64,000 bases of DNA, taken from an uncultured Eubacteriales bacterium. GTDB lineage: Bacteria; Bacillota; Clostridia; Oscillospirales; Butyricicoccaceae. The stretch covers positions 124,001-188,000 of the forward strand of contig CAJTUM010000004.1 in NCBI GenBank assembly GCA_910579575.1, read 5' to 3'. The notes under the pieces are model-generated. The model was not told the origin of the DNA. It saw nothing but the letters and a program-made list of their open reading frames with translations, and made no database searches. Both the position numbers and the translations under genes were made by a program. Within the stretch, counting starts at the first letter, position 1; every line of letters begins with the position of its first letter. Shown here one piece after another: positions 15,924 through 24,588 of this stretch.

Positions 15924-16967
15924 TTAACCCTTGGACTTGATGCGGCAAATGGCGATCACCTTGTCCGCGATGTAGGACCGCTCCGCCTCCGTGGCCTCCC
16001 CGGAGTGAACCAGGTCCCAGTTCTCGCCGTTCTCCAGCTCCGCGTCGGTGGGGGAGAGGCTGGCCTGCACCTTCTTCTCGTAGGAGATACCCTTGGGGGA
16101 GAACACTTTCCGCTGGCGGGTGTAGAGGGTGTCCTGGCCGCCGTTGGTCTTGGGGTCGCGGGCCATCTCATAGGGCACCTTGGCACCGATGTCCTCGTAC
16201 TCGATAGCGCCCTCGCCCAGCGCATAGCTGGTATACACGGTGGACCCGTCCTCCCCCTGCTCGGTGGGCATCCCGTCGTCGGTGATCACCAGCTTGCCGT
16301 TCCAGGTGTAGAGGGTCAGGTCACGGGTGACGCCCTCCTTGTCGGTGTACTTCAGCGCCGTCAGGAGGTTCAGGTTCTCCAGGTTGGTGGCCACGGCGGA
16401 GTGCATGAAGATCATGGTGAACTTCTTCTTGCGGTCCCCACACGCCTGGGCGGTGGCGCTGTTGAGGGTGGTGGCCTCCATGGGGCCGTCCACGGTGAAG
16501 GTATGCTTCTTGACGAACTCCACGCCCTTGGCGCTGGTCATGGAGAACACGCCCCGGAGGACCGCCAGGAGGGTGTCCTGGTCCACGTCCTGCCAGTATT
16601 CCGCCACCTGAGCGGCCACATTGTCCATGAAGTCGATCCCGCCGGTGATGTCGTGGGAGAAATCCTTCTCCACCCACGCCTTGGCCCGGCCAACGACCAC
16701 CACGCCCTGCTCGAAGGTCTTGGTGCTGGTGGCGGTGATGTCGGTCTTGCCATCATAGTTCACAGCGTCGCCGTCCAGCAGGCCCCGCATAGCGATCCGG
16801 GCGTAGCCGGTGCCGTCCTGGGTGGTGAACACAGAGCGGATATCCGGGTTTCCGGCCAGGATGCGGGACTTCCGCATCTCGTTGAGGCGGGTCCGGGGGA
16901 TACGGTCCGCCCGGTACTTGAACGCCTGGGGGTTGAAGCTCTTTGCATCGAATTTCGCATTAGGCAT
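15924..16967 (-). CDS. Major capsid protein
   Basis: 347 aa, preceded by scaffold and followed by connector. It contains ADRIPRTRLNEMRKS, KTFEQGVVVVGRAKAWVEKDF and GGIDFMDNVAAQVAEYWQ, as in the phage coat proteins annotated in PBSX-like and other clostridial phages (HK97 fold). There is no N-terminal delta domain, in keeping with a separate scaffold gene upstream. Start ATG 16967 is preceded by an AGGA. Confidence 0.9.
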   Translation of the reverse strand: MPNAKFDAKSFNPQAFKYRADRIPRTRLNEMRKSRILAGNPDIRSVFTTQDGTGYARIAMRGLLDGDAVNYDGKTDITATSTKTFEQGVVVVGRAKAWVEKDFSHDITGGIDFMDNVAAQVAEYWQDVDQDTLLAVLRGVFSMTSAKGVEFVKKHTFTVDGPMEATTLNSATAQACGDRKKKFTMIFMHSAVATNLENLNLLTALKYTDKEGVTRDLTLYTWNGKLVITDDGMPTEQGEDGSTVYTSYALGEGAIEYEDIGAKVPYEMARDPKTNGGQDTLYTRQRKVFSPKGISYEKKVQASLSPTDAELENGENWDLVHSGEATEAERSYIADKVIAICRIKSKG

Positions 16968-16983
16968 TGTTCATCGTCCTTTC

Positions 16984-17373
16984 TCATTTCTGGGTCTTGG
17001 ATTTAGACCCGCGTTTGGGCTTGTCGTCGGCCACAAGGGCCTCCGTGTTGGGTTTCACAACCGCCCCAGGGGTAGACGTACCCTCGGAAGTGTCAGGGGC
17101 ATCGTGGGCCTCCTGAGCGGCCTTGTCGGGGTCCTCCTGCTGCACGACGCTGCCGGGGTTCTCCGCCTCAGTTTTGACAAGCCGGGCAAAGACCTCCATG
17201 GTAATGGCCTCCGCCATCTCGTCGAAGCTGGGGACGTTCTCCGCCATGAACTGCACAATACCCTCCTGGGTACGGGGCAGTTCGGCGGCGGGGTGGCCGG
17301 TCAACCGGCTGGCCAGGTTTCGCAGCGCGTCCTCAAAGGACACGCTTTTGGGGGTTACGACGTTTTTACTCAT
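16984..17373 (-). CDS. Hypothetical phage head-region protein
   Basis: 129 aa between scaffold and capsid. The first 60 residues are helical (FEDALRNLASRLTGHPAAELP, VPSFDEMAEAITMEVFARL). The rest is acidic and Pro/Ser/Thr-rich with a basic KRGSKSKTQK tail, probably disordered. It could be a capsid decoration or assembly protein; nothing identifies it. Confidence 0.7.
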   Translation of the reverse strand: MSKNVVTPKSVSFEDALRNLASRLTGHPAAELPRTQEGIVQFMAENVPSFDEMAEAITMEVFARLVKTEAENPGSVVQQEDPDKAAQEAHDAPDTSEGTSTPGAVVKPNTEALVADDKPKRGSKSKTQK

Positions 17374-17383
17374 AGCGCACCTC

Positions 17384-18031
17384 TCAGTCCAGCTTGGCGT
17401 CGGGGTTGGCGGCCAGGTACTCGGCCAGCTCGGCGTAGGACATCTCGGAGGGCTTCTTGCTGCCCGCAGGCTTGCCGCCCTCGCCGCCCTCGCCGGGCTT
17501 CCAGCCCTCCCGCTGTACGGAACCGAACATGAAGTCGGTGGACGTGTCCTTTTTCATCGCCTCGATCCGGGCAGCCAGGGTGACGCTCTCGCCGTTCACC
17601 TTGCCGGTAACCTTGCCGTCCACCACCTTAGCACCCGCCAGGAAGTCGGCCAGAATGGCCCGCACTGCGGTGTTGTTCTTGGACCCGGCGGCGGTCAGCT
17701 CGGCGTCCACAGCGGCCACGAGCTTCACCTGGGCCAGCTCCTTCTCATGGGCGGCCTTGTCGGTCTTGGCCTGCTCCTCCAGCTCCCCGATCTTCTTGGT
17801 CAGGGCCTCGTTGTCGCCGGTGAGCTTTTTCAGATCGGCCAGTGACGCCGCGTGGGTCTTGGCTTGCGTCTCCAGCTGGCCCACCTGGGTTTCCAGTTCG
17901 GTCACACGGGTATTCTTCGCGTTGAAGTCGGAGCGGGAAACGAACCGCTCCCCCAGGGCGGCGCTGACCTTGGCATCCAGCTCCTCGGTGTAGGTATCCC
18001 CCAGGATATCTTTGATCCACTGCAATTTCAT
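17384..18031 (-). CDS. Capsid scaffolding protein (minor structural GP20-like)
   Basis: 215 aa from ATG 18031 with GGAG six bases before it; the longer frame runs back through a terminator and is rejected. It begins MKLQWIKDILGDTYTEELDAKV, then a long coiled coil (residues 30-110) and ends with EGGKPAGSKKPSEMSYAELAEYLAANP, the Phage_GP20 scaffold pattern. It directs procapsid assembly and is placed directly before capsid genes. Confidence 0.92.
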   Translation of the reverse strand: MKLQWIKDILGDTYTEELDAKVSAALGERFVSRSDFNAKNTRVTELETQVGQLETQAKTHAASLADLKKLTGDNEALTKKIGELEEQAKTDKAAHEKELAQVKLVAAVDAELTAAGSKNNTAVRAILADFLAGAKVVDGKVTGKVNGESVTLAARIEAMKKDTSTDFMFGSVQREGWKPGEGGEGGKPAGSKKPSEMSYAELAEYLAANPDAKLD

Positions 18032-18134
18032 GTTTGGCTCCTTTCTGCTGCCGTCCTTTTTATCGGGCCTGTCCCCGTATGGCAGCGGCCCCTTTTTTAT
18101 CCGCCGGGCCAGCGGTAGTTTTGGGTATGAAAAA

Positions 18135-18158
18135 AGCACCGTGCGCCTGCACGATGCT
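18135..18158 (-). terminator. Intrinsic terminator inside the head operon
   Basis: On the minus strand AGCATCGTGC-AGGC-GCACGGTGCT is followed by TTTTT. It starts within ten bases of the stop of the 83-aa gene and precedes the scaffold gene. It would lower read-through from the packaging genes into scaffold and capsid or end one transcript; no strong promoter is seen between it and the scaffold gene. Confidence 0.75.
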
Positions 18159-18165
18159 TCAATCA

Positions 18166-18417
18166 TCAGTATACGTTGTCCGGGTCATACTCCAGCTCCG
18201 GCCACAGTTCCGGGAGCGGCTTGCCGCTTCGGAGGTCCTGAAGAACCTGGGCGGCGTCCGCCCCCTCTGGGGGAATATAGGCGGCCTCGCCGTCCTCCTG
18301 TTCATACACCAGGCCGCCGCCCGGCTCCCCGCCGTAGAAATCGCCGCCATGCTGGGCCGTGTAAACGGCGGCGGCAGCTGTCAATCTCTCGTCCGCTCTA
18401 AAATCTTGGTATTGCAT
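18166..18417 (-). CDS. Hypothetical protein after the MuF gene
   Basis: 83 aa from ATG 18417, which overlaps the MuF stop as TGATG. Acidic, with a Gly-rich centre (GGDFYGGEPGGGLVYEQEDGE). If the C-terminal domain of the preceding gene is a toxin-like effector, a small acidic downstream protein is where an immunity partner would be expected. This is position-based inference only. Confidence 0.72.
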   Translation of the reverse strand: MQYQDFRADERLTAAAAVYTAQHGGDFYGGEPGGGLVYEQEDGEAAYIPPEGADAAQVLQDLRSGKPLPELWPELEYDPDNVY

Positions 18418-20177
18418 CAAATCACCCCATTCAACAGGTTTTCAAATTCGGTCAGGGCGCTAGGAAAATACTTCTGCATCAGGGCATACCGGGCTGGGTT
18501 GAACTGCGCCTCGTACATATGAGCAAACGCCTCCAGCTCCAGCGCCCCGTAGCCCTTCCAGTATTTTGTGGGATGGCCCCAGTTACCACGGGCCTTGTTG
18601 CGGGACAGCCCGCCCATCAGGTCAGAAATGGCGCTGTATAGGTCCGGCGTGACCTCCTTGGAGATCACCGAATAGGCCGCCGTCTTTGTGATTTTCTGTG
18701 ATTTCATAATGCCTTTGATATAGGCGTCGAAGTCCGCCCGTAGCGCCACTCCAAAGGCCGGTGTACTGAGGGAGGTCCAGCCGGTCCCCGGTGCTGCCAT
18801 GAAGTCGATAAAATGGCCGTGTTCGTGGAAGAATGTGGCCCCGGCTCCCCGGACGTTGCTCAGGTCGTCGGCAAAGTTCATATACACTTTCTGCTTCAGG
18901 GAGCTGAAATAGGCTGTCCCGCTGTGCGCCCCATCCGCCACAGAACCAGCCGGGACGTGCTTTGCAAAGGCGCTTTGTCCTGCCTGGGTGCCGGTAGCGA
19001 AGCGGGCTTCCAAAGCGTCGCCATAGTCCTGGGTCATGCCGGGCATACCCCGGACGGCGGTAGAAAAATGCTGTTGTTCCGGGGTGGGTGCTGGTATTGT
19101 ACCACCGGCCTGGGGTGGTGTCAAACCTAGTCCCGCCCCCTGCACGAACTTCTGACGCCACTCGTCGAAGCCCATATCGGCGGGGACCTTGGCGGTGGTG
19201 CCGTCCGGGTTGCGGGTCCAGCGTTCCCCCAGACCCGCCATGTCGGCGTAGTAGGGACAGGTGCAGCACCGGCACCAGGGATGGAACGGCGGAGCGGTGA
19301 GGCCCACCTGGTACTCCGACATTTTGAAAACCTGGCCGTCCATCGCCCCGCATATGTCGCAGGTGTCTTTGTCGAAGGTGGCCACGACCTTGAACCGCTC
19401 CACCCCCAGCTCCGTGAAGCTGTCCTTTTGGGCGGCGCTGGAAAAGGCAGCGGCCTCCGTCATAACCAAGCGGCCCGCCTTGCCCCTGGACACTTTGAAC
19501 TGGTGGGAAATGGCGGCGATGGCCTTGTCCGGGGCCTCACCTCGAATGATCATTTGCGTGAGCTGGGTGTTCACGCTGTTCACCAAGGCTTGCTTGTTGG
19601 TCCAGCAGCGATCCCGGAAGGTCAGGTTATCCGCCGTCCAGGGCCGGGAGAGGACCTTTGCAATAGTCGCCTCGTTGATGGCCTGCATGGTCCAGCCCAC
19701 CCCAAGGCCCCGCTGAAGCTCAAAAGCGGTGCCGTAGTAGCTGCCCAGGTACATTTCACGAGCAGCGGCGTCTACAAGGTCAAGCTGATTGGCGTATAGC
19801 GCCTCGGCCTGCTGCTGGATTTGGAGCTTGATGGCCTCCAGCCGGGAAACGTGCACCCTGGCGCTGGCGTTCTCCAGCTGGCGCATCCAGGCCCCGTCTA
19901 TGGCGTTCTGCTGTCCATAGGCGATATACTCGCCCACGGTCCAGCGGAACTCCGCCAGCTCCCCGGCGGTCAATAGTCGCTTGGCGTCGGCCAGGGAGAT
20001 TTGATTGTTGGCGGCAAACCGCTGATACCATACAGCGATCTGGCGCTCCACCTCCGCCTGGGCGGCCATGAACTGGCGCTCCATGTTTTCCACATAGGAA
20101 AACGAGCGGTCTTTCAGCGCGTCCTCCATCAGCTTCATGCGCTGGGACCAGTAGGCGGGGTTATTCTGCCTTGTCAT
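18417..20177 (-). CDS. MuF head morphogenesis protein with C-terminal HExxH domain
   Basis: 586 aa. Residues 1-310 are the SPP1 gp7/Mu gpF (MuF) minor head protein: helical N-terminus, then FKVVATFDKDTCDICGAMDG and the closing HPWCRCCTCP Cys/His cluster (about 262-308). A Pro/Gly linker (350-368) leads to a second domain (370-586) with FFHEHGHFIDF, an HExxH zinc-metalloprotease-like motif at 451-455, and ELEAFAHMYEAQF near the end, whose Glu could be the third ligand. MuF proteins carrying variable C-terminal effector domains are a known polymorphic-toxin class. ATG 20177 is preferred over GTG 20186. Confidence 0.88.
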   Translation of the reverse strand: MTRQNNPAYWSQRMKLMEDALKDRSFSYVENMERQFMAAQAEVERQIAVWYQRFAANNQISLADAKRLLTAGELAEFRWTVGEYIAYGQQNAIDGAWMRQLENASARVHVSRLEAIKLQIQQQAEALYANQLDLVDAAAREMYLGSYYGTAFELQRGLGVGWTMQAINEATIAKVLSRPWTADNLTFRDRCWTNKQALVNSVNTQLTQMIIRGEAPDKAIAAISHQFKVSRGKAGRLVMTEAAAFSSAAQKDSFTELGVERFKVVATFDKDTCDICGAMDGQVFKMSEYQVGLTAPPFHPWCRCCTCPYYADMAGLGERWTRNPDGTTAKVPADMGFDEWRQKFVQGAGLGLTPPQAGGTIPAPTPEQQHFSTAVRGMPGMTQDYGDALEARFATGTQAGQSAFAKHVPAGSVADGAHSGTAYFSSLKQKVYMNFADDLSNVRGAGATFFHEHGHFIDFMAAPGTGWTSLSTPAFGVALRADFDAYIKGIMKSQKITKTAAYSVISKEVTPDLYSAISDLMGGLSRNKARGNWGHPTKYWKGYGALELEAFAHMYEAQFNPARYALMQKYFPSALTEFENLLNGVI

Positions 20178-21696
20178 CACCCTCACCGTCCTTCACGGGC
20201 GGCGTACCCTTGCCGGTCGTTCCGCCTGCTCCATGGGTGGCTTCAAAGGCAGCCCGGTATGGATCAGCGGCGGCCTCCTCCTCCTTTTCCTCCTTCAGCC
20301 GTTTCAGCTCCTCCTCCGGGTCCGTGACCCAGGGGTGCATCTTCACGATGGTTTCATTGGAGAGGATACCCACCGACGCCTTGCAGTTATTGATGGCCTC
20401 GGTTTCGTTGATCAGAACGTCCCGGTCAAAAATAATCTTGACCTCGGTGCCCTCAAAGCTGCCCTTACTGGTGTTGGCCAAGTGCTTGTTGACGAACCAC
20501 AGCAATTCCTCAAACGCGGCCTGGAACTCGGTCTCGATCCCGTTGGCGTCCAGGTCAATGTCGGAGTACATAGACTGAATGTTCATCTGATTGGGGTTGC
20601 CGCTCATGCGCTCGTCCTTGGCGTCATAGCCACGAGCGTTTTCTATGATGGCGTCCTTCAGCAAGGCCAGCAACGTCTTGAAGTTCTCCGCATTGACCTC
20701 CAGCGTCAGGGTGTCCACGCCACCCTCCGTATTCTCATAGGACCGCACTTTGATGGCCCCATAGGTGGCCAGGTTGTGTCGGAACCGGCCCAGGTCCTCC
20801 CCGTCATAGTTCCGAATGACCAGGATGGTGTTGTGTACGTCCTCCTCCATCTGATTGGCGAAGTTGGAGAGGACGTCATTGTAGGCGTCCTGGAGGCACT
20901 TCACCCTGGAAAGCAGCGGCAGCTCATGGTGGGAGCTTTTGAAGCAAACCAGGGGGATACGCTCCCAGTTGTAGGTCTTAGCCTCCCCGCTGTCCTCGTC
21001 CGTTTCGGTGATGTAGGGGCCGGAGCGGGCGTAGTCGTCTGGGATCAGGGTGCCGTCGTCCTTACGGATGAAGCAATCCACCCCGCCCCCGTGCATGACC
21101 TCGACCTTGACCACTTCCTTGGTCTGCTCTGTCTCGTCGTATTCCTGGACCATGTAGACGTGAACGGCGGCGTCCAGGATCGTGTGGTCGGCGTCGGCCC
21201 AGAATGGTAACACTTCATCTGCTGGGAACCGCTTGAAAGCCAGCTCCCCGGCCTCATAGTACGGATACACCCAGCTCTTGCCGCCGACCCATGCCCCCTC
21301 GCCAACGGCCCGGAGCAGCCGCCGGAACCGAGCGCCCAGGACAGCGTTCAGTGCCTCGGCGTACTGCTTGTTCTCGGTGTCAAAGGAAAACGGGCGTCCG
21401 AAGGAGTAGTTGGTCTTTTGGTCCACCATCTTGGCATACTGATTGTTGACCATGCGGTTGTTGGGGAGGTGCTTCAGCTCTACCACATGGCCGTCGTCAT
21501 CCAGGGCCATGCGCTTCCGGCCAAGCACCGCCTGTTTCCCGTCGTAGTACAGCTCCCCATTGATTTGCCGCTTGCGCTCTGGGGAGGCCAGCCAGGCGGT
21601 GATCTCCAGCTCCAGGAACCGCTTGTCGGTCATGCCCCGGCGGAAGTTAGTGGCTGTCCGGGCCACGCAATCATCCCGCAAATTCAAAATAACCAT
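20161..21696 (-). CDS. Portal protein (SPP1 gp6-like)
   Basis: 511 aa, following the large terminase region and before MuF, the SPP1-type order. Typical portal segments are FLELEITAWLASPERKRQINGELYY, DQKTNYSFGRPFSFD and the long helical stretch FKTLLALLKDAIIENARGYDAKDERMSG. It forms the dodecameric DNA gate. The acidic, Gly-rich C-terminus overlaps the next gene by 17 bases. GAGGTGAG lies upstream of ATG 21696. Confidence 0.93.
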   Translation of the reverse strand: MVILNLRDDCVARTATNFRRGMTDKRFLELEITAWLASPERKRQINGELYYDGKQAVLGRKRMALDDDGHVVELKHLPNNRMVNNQYAKMVDQKTNYSFGRPFSFDTENKQYAEALNAVLGARFRRLLRAVGEGAWVGGKSWVYPYYEAGELAFKRFPADEVLPFWADADHTILDAAVHVYMVQEYDETEQTKEVVKVEVMHGGGVDCFIRKDDGTLIPDDYARSGPYITETDEDSGEAKTYNWERIPLVCFKSSHHELPLLSRVKCLQDAYNDVLSNFANQMEEDVHNTILVIRNYDGEDLGRFRHNLATYGAIKVRSYENTEGGVDTLTLEVNAENFKTLLALLKDAIIENARGYDAKDERMSGNPNQMNIQSMYSDIDLDANGIETEFQAAFEELLWFVNKHLANTSKGSFEGTEVKIIFDRDVLINETEAINNCKASVGILSNETIVKMHPWVTDPEEELKRLKEEKEEEAAADPYRAAFEATHGAGGTTGKGTPPVKDGEGDDKAE

Positions 21697-21707
21697 AGCC
21701 GCTCACC

Positions 21708-22067
21708 TCACAGGCAGCCCGCCTCTTTCCAGGCGGCGCACAATTTGGGACCTTGCAGGGCAATCCAGTCCACCATTTCCTCGTTCTTGGCCCAGGCCCC
21801 CTCCACGGTGCTGGAGCTGTCCGCCAGGCCGCTCTCGTTGAAAAAGGCGTGAACGATCTCATGCCGGAGCGTTTCTTTTTGCGCTGCCGCCACGGTGCCG
21901 GGTTGCTCATGCTCCCAGCCCTTATAGGTCGCCATATCGCAAACAACGATTTCTTTTGTCCAGCTGTCGCAATAGCCGTCAATGGACCGGCGCGAAAAAA
22001 CCTCGTCCTCGTCGTATCTCTTGACAGCGATGGTGTACCGCGTCCCCAGAATATCCACGGTTTGCAT
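21708..22067 (-). CDS. Small HExxH metallopeptidase-like phage protein
   Basis: 119 aa with ETLRHEIVHAFFNESG, a zinc-binding HExxH motif, and a downstream NEEMVDWIA that could give the third ligand. A strong AGGAGG precedes the ATG. Such short proteins occur near terminase and portal genes in many Firmicutes phages, and their substrate is unknown. It is separate from the HExxH domain of the MuF protein but only two genes away. Confidence 0.8.
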   Translation of the reverse strand: MQTVDILGTRYTIAVKRYDEDEVFSRRSIDGYCDSWTKEIVVCDMATYKGWEHEQPGTVAAAQKETLRHEIVHAFFNESGLADSSSTVEGAWAKNEEMVDWIALQGPKLCAAWKEAGCL

Positions 22068-22078
22068 AGTTGCACCTC

Positions 22079-23314
22079 CTAAAAACTGAAAATGTCCGGC
22101 GCAAAAATGCGGTGGACAAAATACCGAACGTCGTCCATGGCGTGGTCGTTCTCCTTAATGGGCTTATCGCCGCCGGGGGCCTTTTCATCCCAGCGGTACA
22201 GCCCAAACTCCCGAATACAGTCCGCGCAGCCCTCGCAGATGAACAGCCGCCCAGTTTGGAGCTGGGTAGCCACGTCCCGGATTCCGTCCAGCACGGCGTT
22301 GGACGCCTTAATGTCGTGAAAGCGCCCGTGCCGCCGGATGGTCTCCAGGAAGGAGGCCGCCGACGGGTCCACGATCACGCCCCGGATGGGGAGATCACCG
22401 GCCAGCTTCTCCAGCTCCGTGTAGTACTCCTCGTCGGTCTGCTGGTGGCCCTCTTTCCGGCTGTTGTAGTAATACTCCCGCATCCGATACCATACCCCGT
22501 CAGCCCGGCCCCACAGGCCCATGCTGGTGGGGTTGGCGGTGCCGTAGTCCACGCTGATGTAATAGCGGTCATAGGGCCGGGGGACCGCCGGGACAACGTG
22601 GAAGTCCTTGTTGAACATGGTATAGATCAGACCCTCGGCCACCACCCACAGCCCCCGGATGTAACGGTCATAGAACACCCCGGAATACATACCCTCGTAC
22701 CGCTCCCGGATACGCGGAGGCAGGGCCAGGTTGTCGTCCATGGTGAAATGCAGATGGAGGGCGTTCTTTTCCTTGGGCTTATTACCCTCTACCCAGTTTT
22801 TATAAAACCAATGTTCAGGGCCTTCCGGGTTACAGTTGAACCAAAACTTGCTCCCCTCAATAGAGCAGCGGGCCAGGGCCTGCTCCACAAAGGATTGGGG
22901 TTGCAGGGCCACCTCGTCCAAGAGGACGCCCGCCAGGGTGATGCCCTGGATCAGCATATAGGACGACTCGTCCCGCCCGCCGAACAGGAAATAGGCGTTC
23001 TCCCGCCCGGTGCCGTCGGATATGACCAGCTTGTTTTCCGCCCGCTTCTCCACAATGGTCAAATCCGGTGGAACCCAGTCCCGCAGATTGAGGATCACAT
23101 TTCGGCGCAGGCTCTCGATGGTCTTGCCGCAGATGGCGAATTTCTGGCCGTTGAACATGGCCATACTCCAGAGGACGAAGCCGACGGTCATGCACACGGT
23201 CTTGCCGGAACGAATGGACCCGTCGCACACCAAGGCGTCACGGCCCCGGAACCGGGGCTGCTGCCACCAAAGCATAGCCAGCAGCTGGCGCTTACTCAAC
23301 CTCTGGTAAATCAT
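22079..23314 (-). CDS. Terminase large subunit (PBSX family)
   Basis: 411 aa. Walker A-like DGSIRSGKT (about 31-39), Walker B region ITLAGVLLDEV, and the nuclease motif YYISVDYG with a later GVIVDPSA and MDDVRYFVH tail. These are the ATPase and RNase H-like nuclease halves of the packaging motor. The start overlaps the small-subunit gene by 23 bases. Confidence 0.95.
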   Translation of the reverse strand: MIYQRLSKRQLLAMLWWQQPRFRGRDALVCDGSIRSGKTVCMTVGFVLWSMAMFNGQKFAICGKTIESLRRNVILNLRDWVPPDLTIVEKRAENKLVISDGTGRENAYFLFGGRDESSYMLIQGITLAGVLLDEVALQPQSFVEQALARCSIEGSKFWFNCNPEGPEHWFYKNWVEGNKPKEKNALHLHFTMDDNLALPPRIRERYEGMYSGVFYDRYIRGLWVVAEGLIYTMFNKDFHVVPAVPRPYDRYYISVDYGTANPTSMGLWGRADGVWYRMREYYYNSRKEGHQQTDEEYYTELEKLAGDLPIRGVIVDPSAASFLETIRRHGRFHDIKASNAVLDGIRDVATQLQTGRLFICEGCADCIREFGLYRWDEKAPGGDKPIKENDHAMDDVRYFVHRIFAPDIFSF

Positions 23315-23789
23315 CCGTGTCTACCTCCTCGGCCCCCATGATAGCCGACAGCAGATTGTTTTCTGTGTTAGACGCCCCGGCTCCGGCCTGTTGCTCACGC
23401 TTGAATTTTAGTTCGTCCTTCCTTAGCTTCAATTCCTGCCTGCGGATATCAAGGGCGGGGCTTTCCCCAGCGGTGTCCCGGATGAACTCCGCCGCCCGGA
23501 CATCCCCTTTCATGGCCTCCAGCATGATACCGGCCAGAAGTGCATCCTGATAAGTGGCGCTTTCCTCGCTATATCTAAAAATACCCAGTAACTCCTTGAT
23601 GGTAGCCATGAGTTTTGTCTGCGTATTTGCCGAGAGCGGCGTATTCAGCAGCATAGCGGCAGCCTGACGCATAGCCTTTTTACGGCGTTTTGCCGCACCT
23701 GACGCTTGCCCGCCTTTTCTGCCATTCTTCACGGCTTCCTCACGGCTTTGCTCACTGGTGAAGGGGGTTAAATTTTTCTCATTGGCCAT
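23292..23789 (-). CDS. Putative terminase small subunit
   Basis: 165 aa directly upstream of the large subunit with a 23-base overlap. It begins with a basic Gly-rich segment (NGRKGGQASGAAKRRKKAMR), has helical middle and C-terminal charged coiled coil (RRQELKLRKDELKFKREQQ). Position strongly suggests the DNA-recognition subunit of the packaging motor; sequence alone is not diagnostic. Confidence 0.7.
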   Translation of the reverse strand: MANEKNLTPFTSEQSREEAVKNGRKGGQASGAAKRRKKAMRQAAAMLLNTPLSANTQTKLMATIKELLGIFRYSEESATYQDALLAGIMLEAMKGDVRAAEFIRDTAGESPALDIRRQELKLRKDELKFKREQQAGAGASNTENNLLSAIMGAEEVDTDDLPEVE

Positions 23790-23825
23790 ATCACCACCTT
23801 CCCTCCCGAAAGCGGGCCAGCATAC

Positions 23826-23948
23826 TTATCGCCGGTGATAGTTCTCCGGGTCAGCTATGTTGTAGGTACACCAGTTACAGTCCCGGATGCAGCCCACGCA
23901 CTCCGGGGGAATTGTGTCCAAGTTGGACACCGGCCCACAAAGGGCCAA
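23826..23948 (-). CDS. Small Cys-rich phage protein (tentative)
   Basis: 40 aa if it starts at TTG 23948 (GTG 23930 is an alternative). It carries IPPECVGCIRDCNWCTYN, a C-x2-C-x3-C-x2-C cluster suggesting zinc or Fe-S binding. The frame can be extended left to an ATG at 24104, but that part lies inside the ParB-like gene and is Arg/Ser/Thr-rich shadow. The regular cysteine spacing is the reason to list it. Confidence 0.4.
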   Translation of the reverse strand: MALCGPVSNLDTIPPECVGCIRDCNWCTYNIADPENYHRR

Positions 23949-23973
23949 AAGGTCCCGCCGCTCCAGCCTGGGC

Positions 23974-24417
23974 CTACTGCTGGCTGTACTCAAACTCGGA
24001 CTTGGCGAAGTTACCGGGCTTTTCCTCCCCCGGCTGCTCCTCCTCGTCGGCCTTGATGCCCCAGTCCAGGTCCAGGTCCCCGAAGTCCAGCCCCTCCAGC
24101 TCATCGGCCAAAAGGTCCAGGTCCCAACCCGCCAGCTCGGCGGTCTTGTTGTCCAGCAGGCGGTATTTCCGCTTCTGTTCCTCGGTCAACCCGGCCTTGA
24201 CAATGACCTCGGCCTCTTTCCGTTTCAGCTTCTTCAGCGCCCGGTATCGGGTATGCCCGGCCAGGATCACGCCATCCTCGTCCACGACGATGGGGGCGAC
24301 ATAGGTACACTGTTGAATGCTCTCTACCACTGAGGCCACCGCCGGATCGTTGCGCCGGGGGTTTCGCTCATACGGACGGATCTCCGACAGCTTCTTGGTC
24401 ACCAGCTGCATTTCCAT
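23974..24417 (-). CDS. ParB/sulfiredoxin-like N-terminal domain protein
   Basis: 147 aa from ATG 24417 with AGGAGC ten bases before it; a longer frame to 24516 has an improbable leader. It contains LSEIRPYERNPRRND, PIVVDEDGVILAGHTRYRALKKL, the ParB-N nucleotide-binding fold with the GHTRYRA motif, followed by an acidic tail. Phage-borne versions often stand beside terminase or DNA methyltransferase genes; here no methyltransferase follows. Role in DNA metabolism or packaging is uncertain. Confidence 0.85.
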   Translation of the reverse strand: MEMQLVTKKLSEIRPYERNPRRNDPAVASVVESIQQCTYVAPIVVDEDGVILAGHTRYRALKKLKRKEAEVIVKAGLTEEQKRKYRLLDNKTAELAGWDLDLLADELEGLDFGDLDLDWGIKADEEEQPGEEKPGNFAKSEFEYSQQ

Positions 24418-24588
24418 TGTTCGCTGCTCCTTTTCGTGATGTGCCCGCCGCTGGCCTCGTTGGCGACCGCTGCCAGCCCGGACCATGCCCCACGCAAAGG
24501 AGAAACGCGGGGCCAAAAGCCGCCCTTCCCAAAAAGAATGGCGGCCCCCAGCTCGTGGGGGTCGCCTGGATTGTCAGGATTTTACTTT

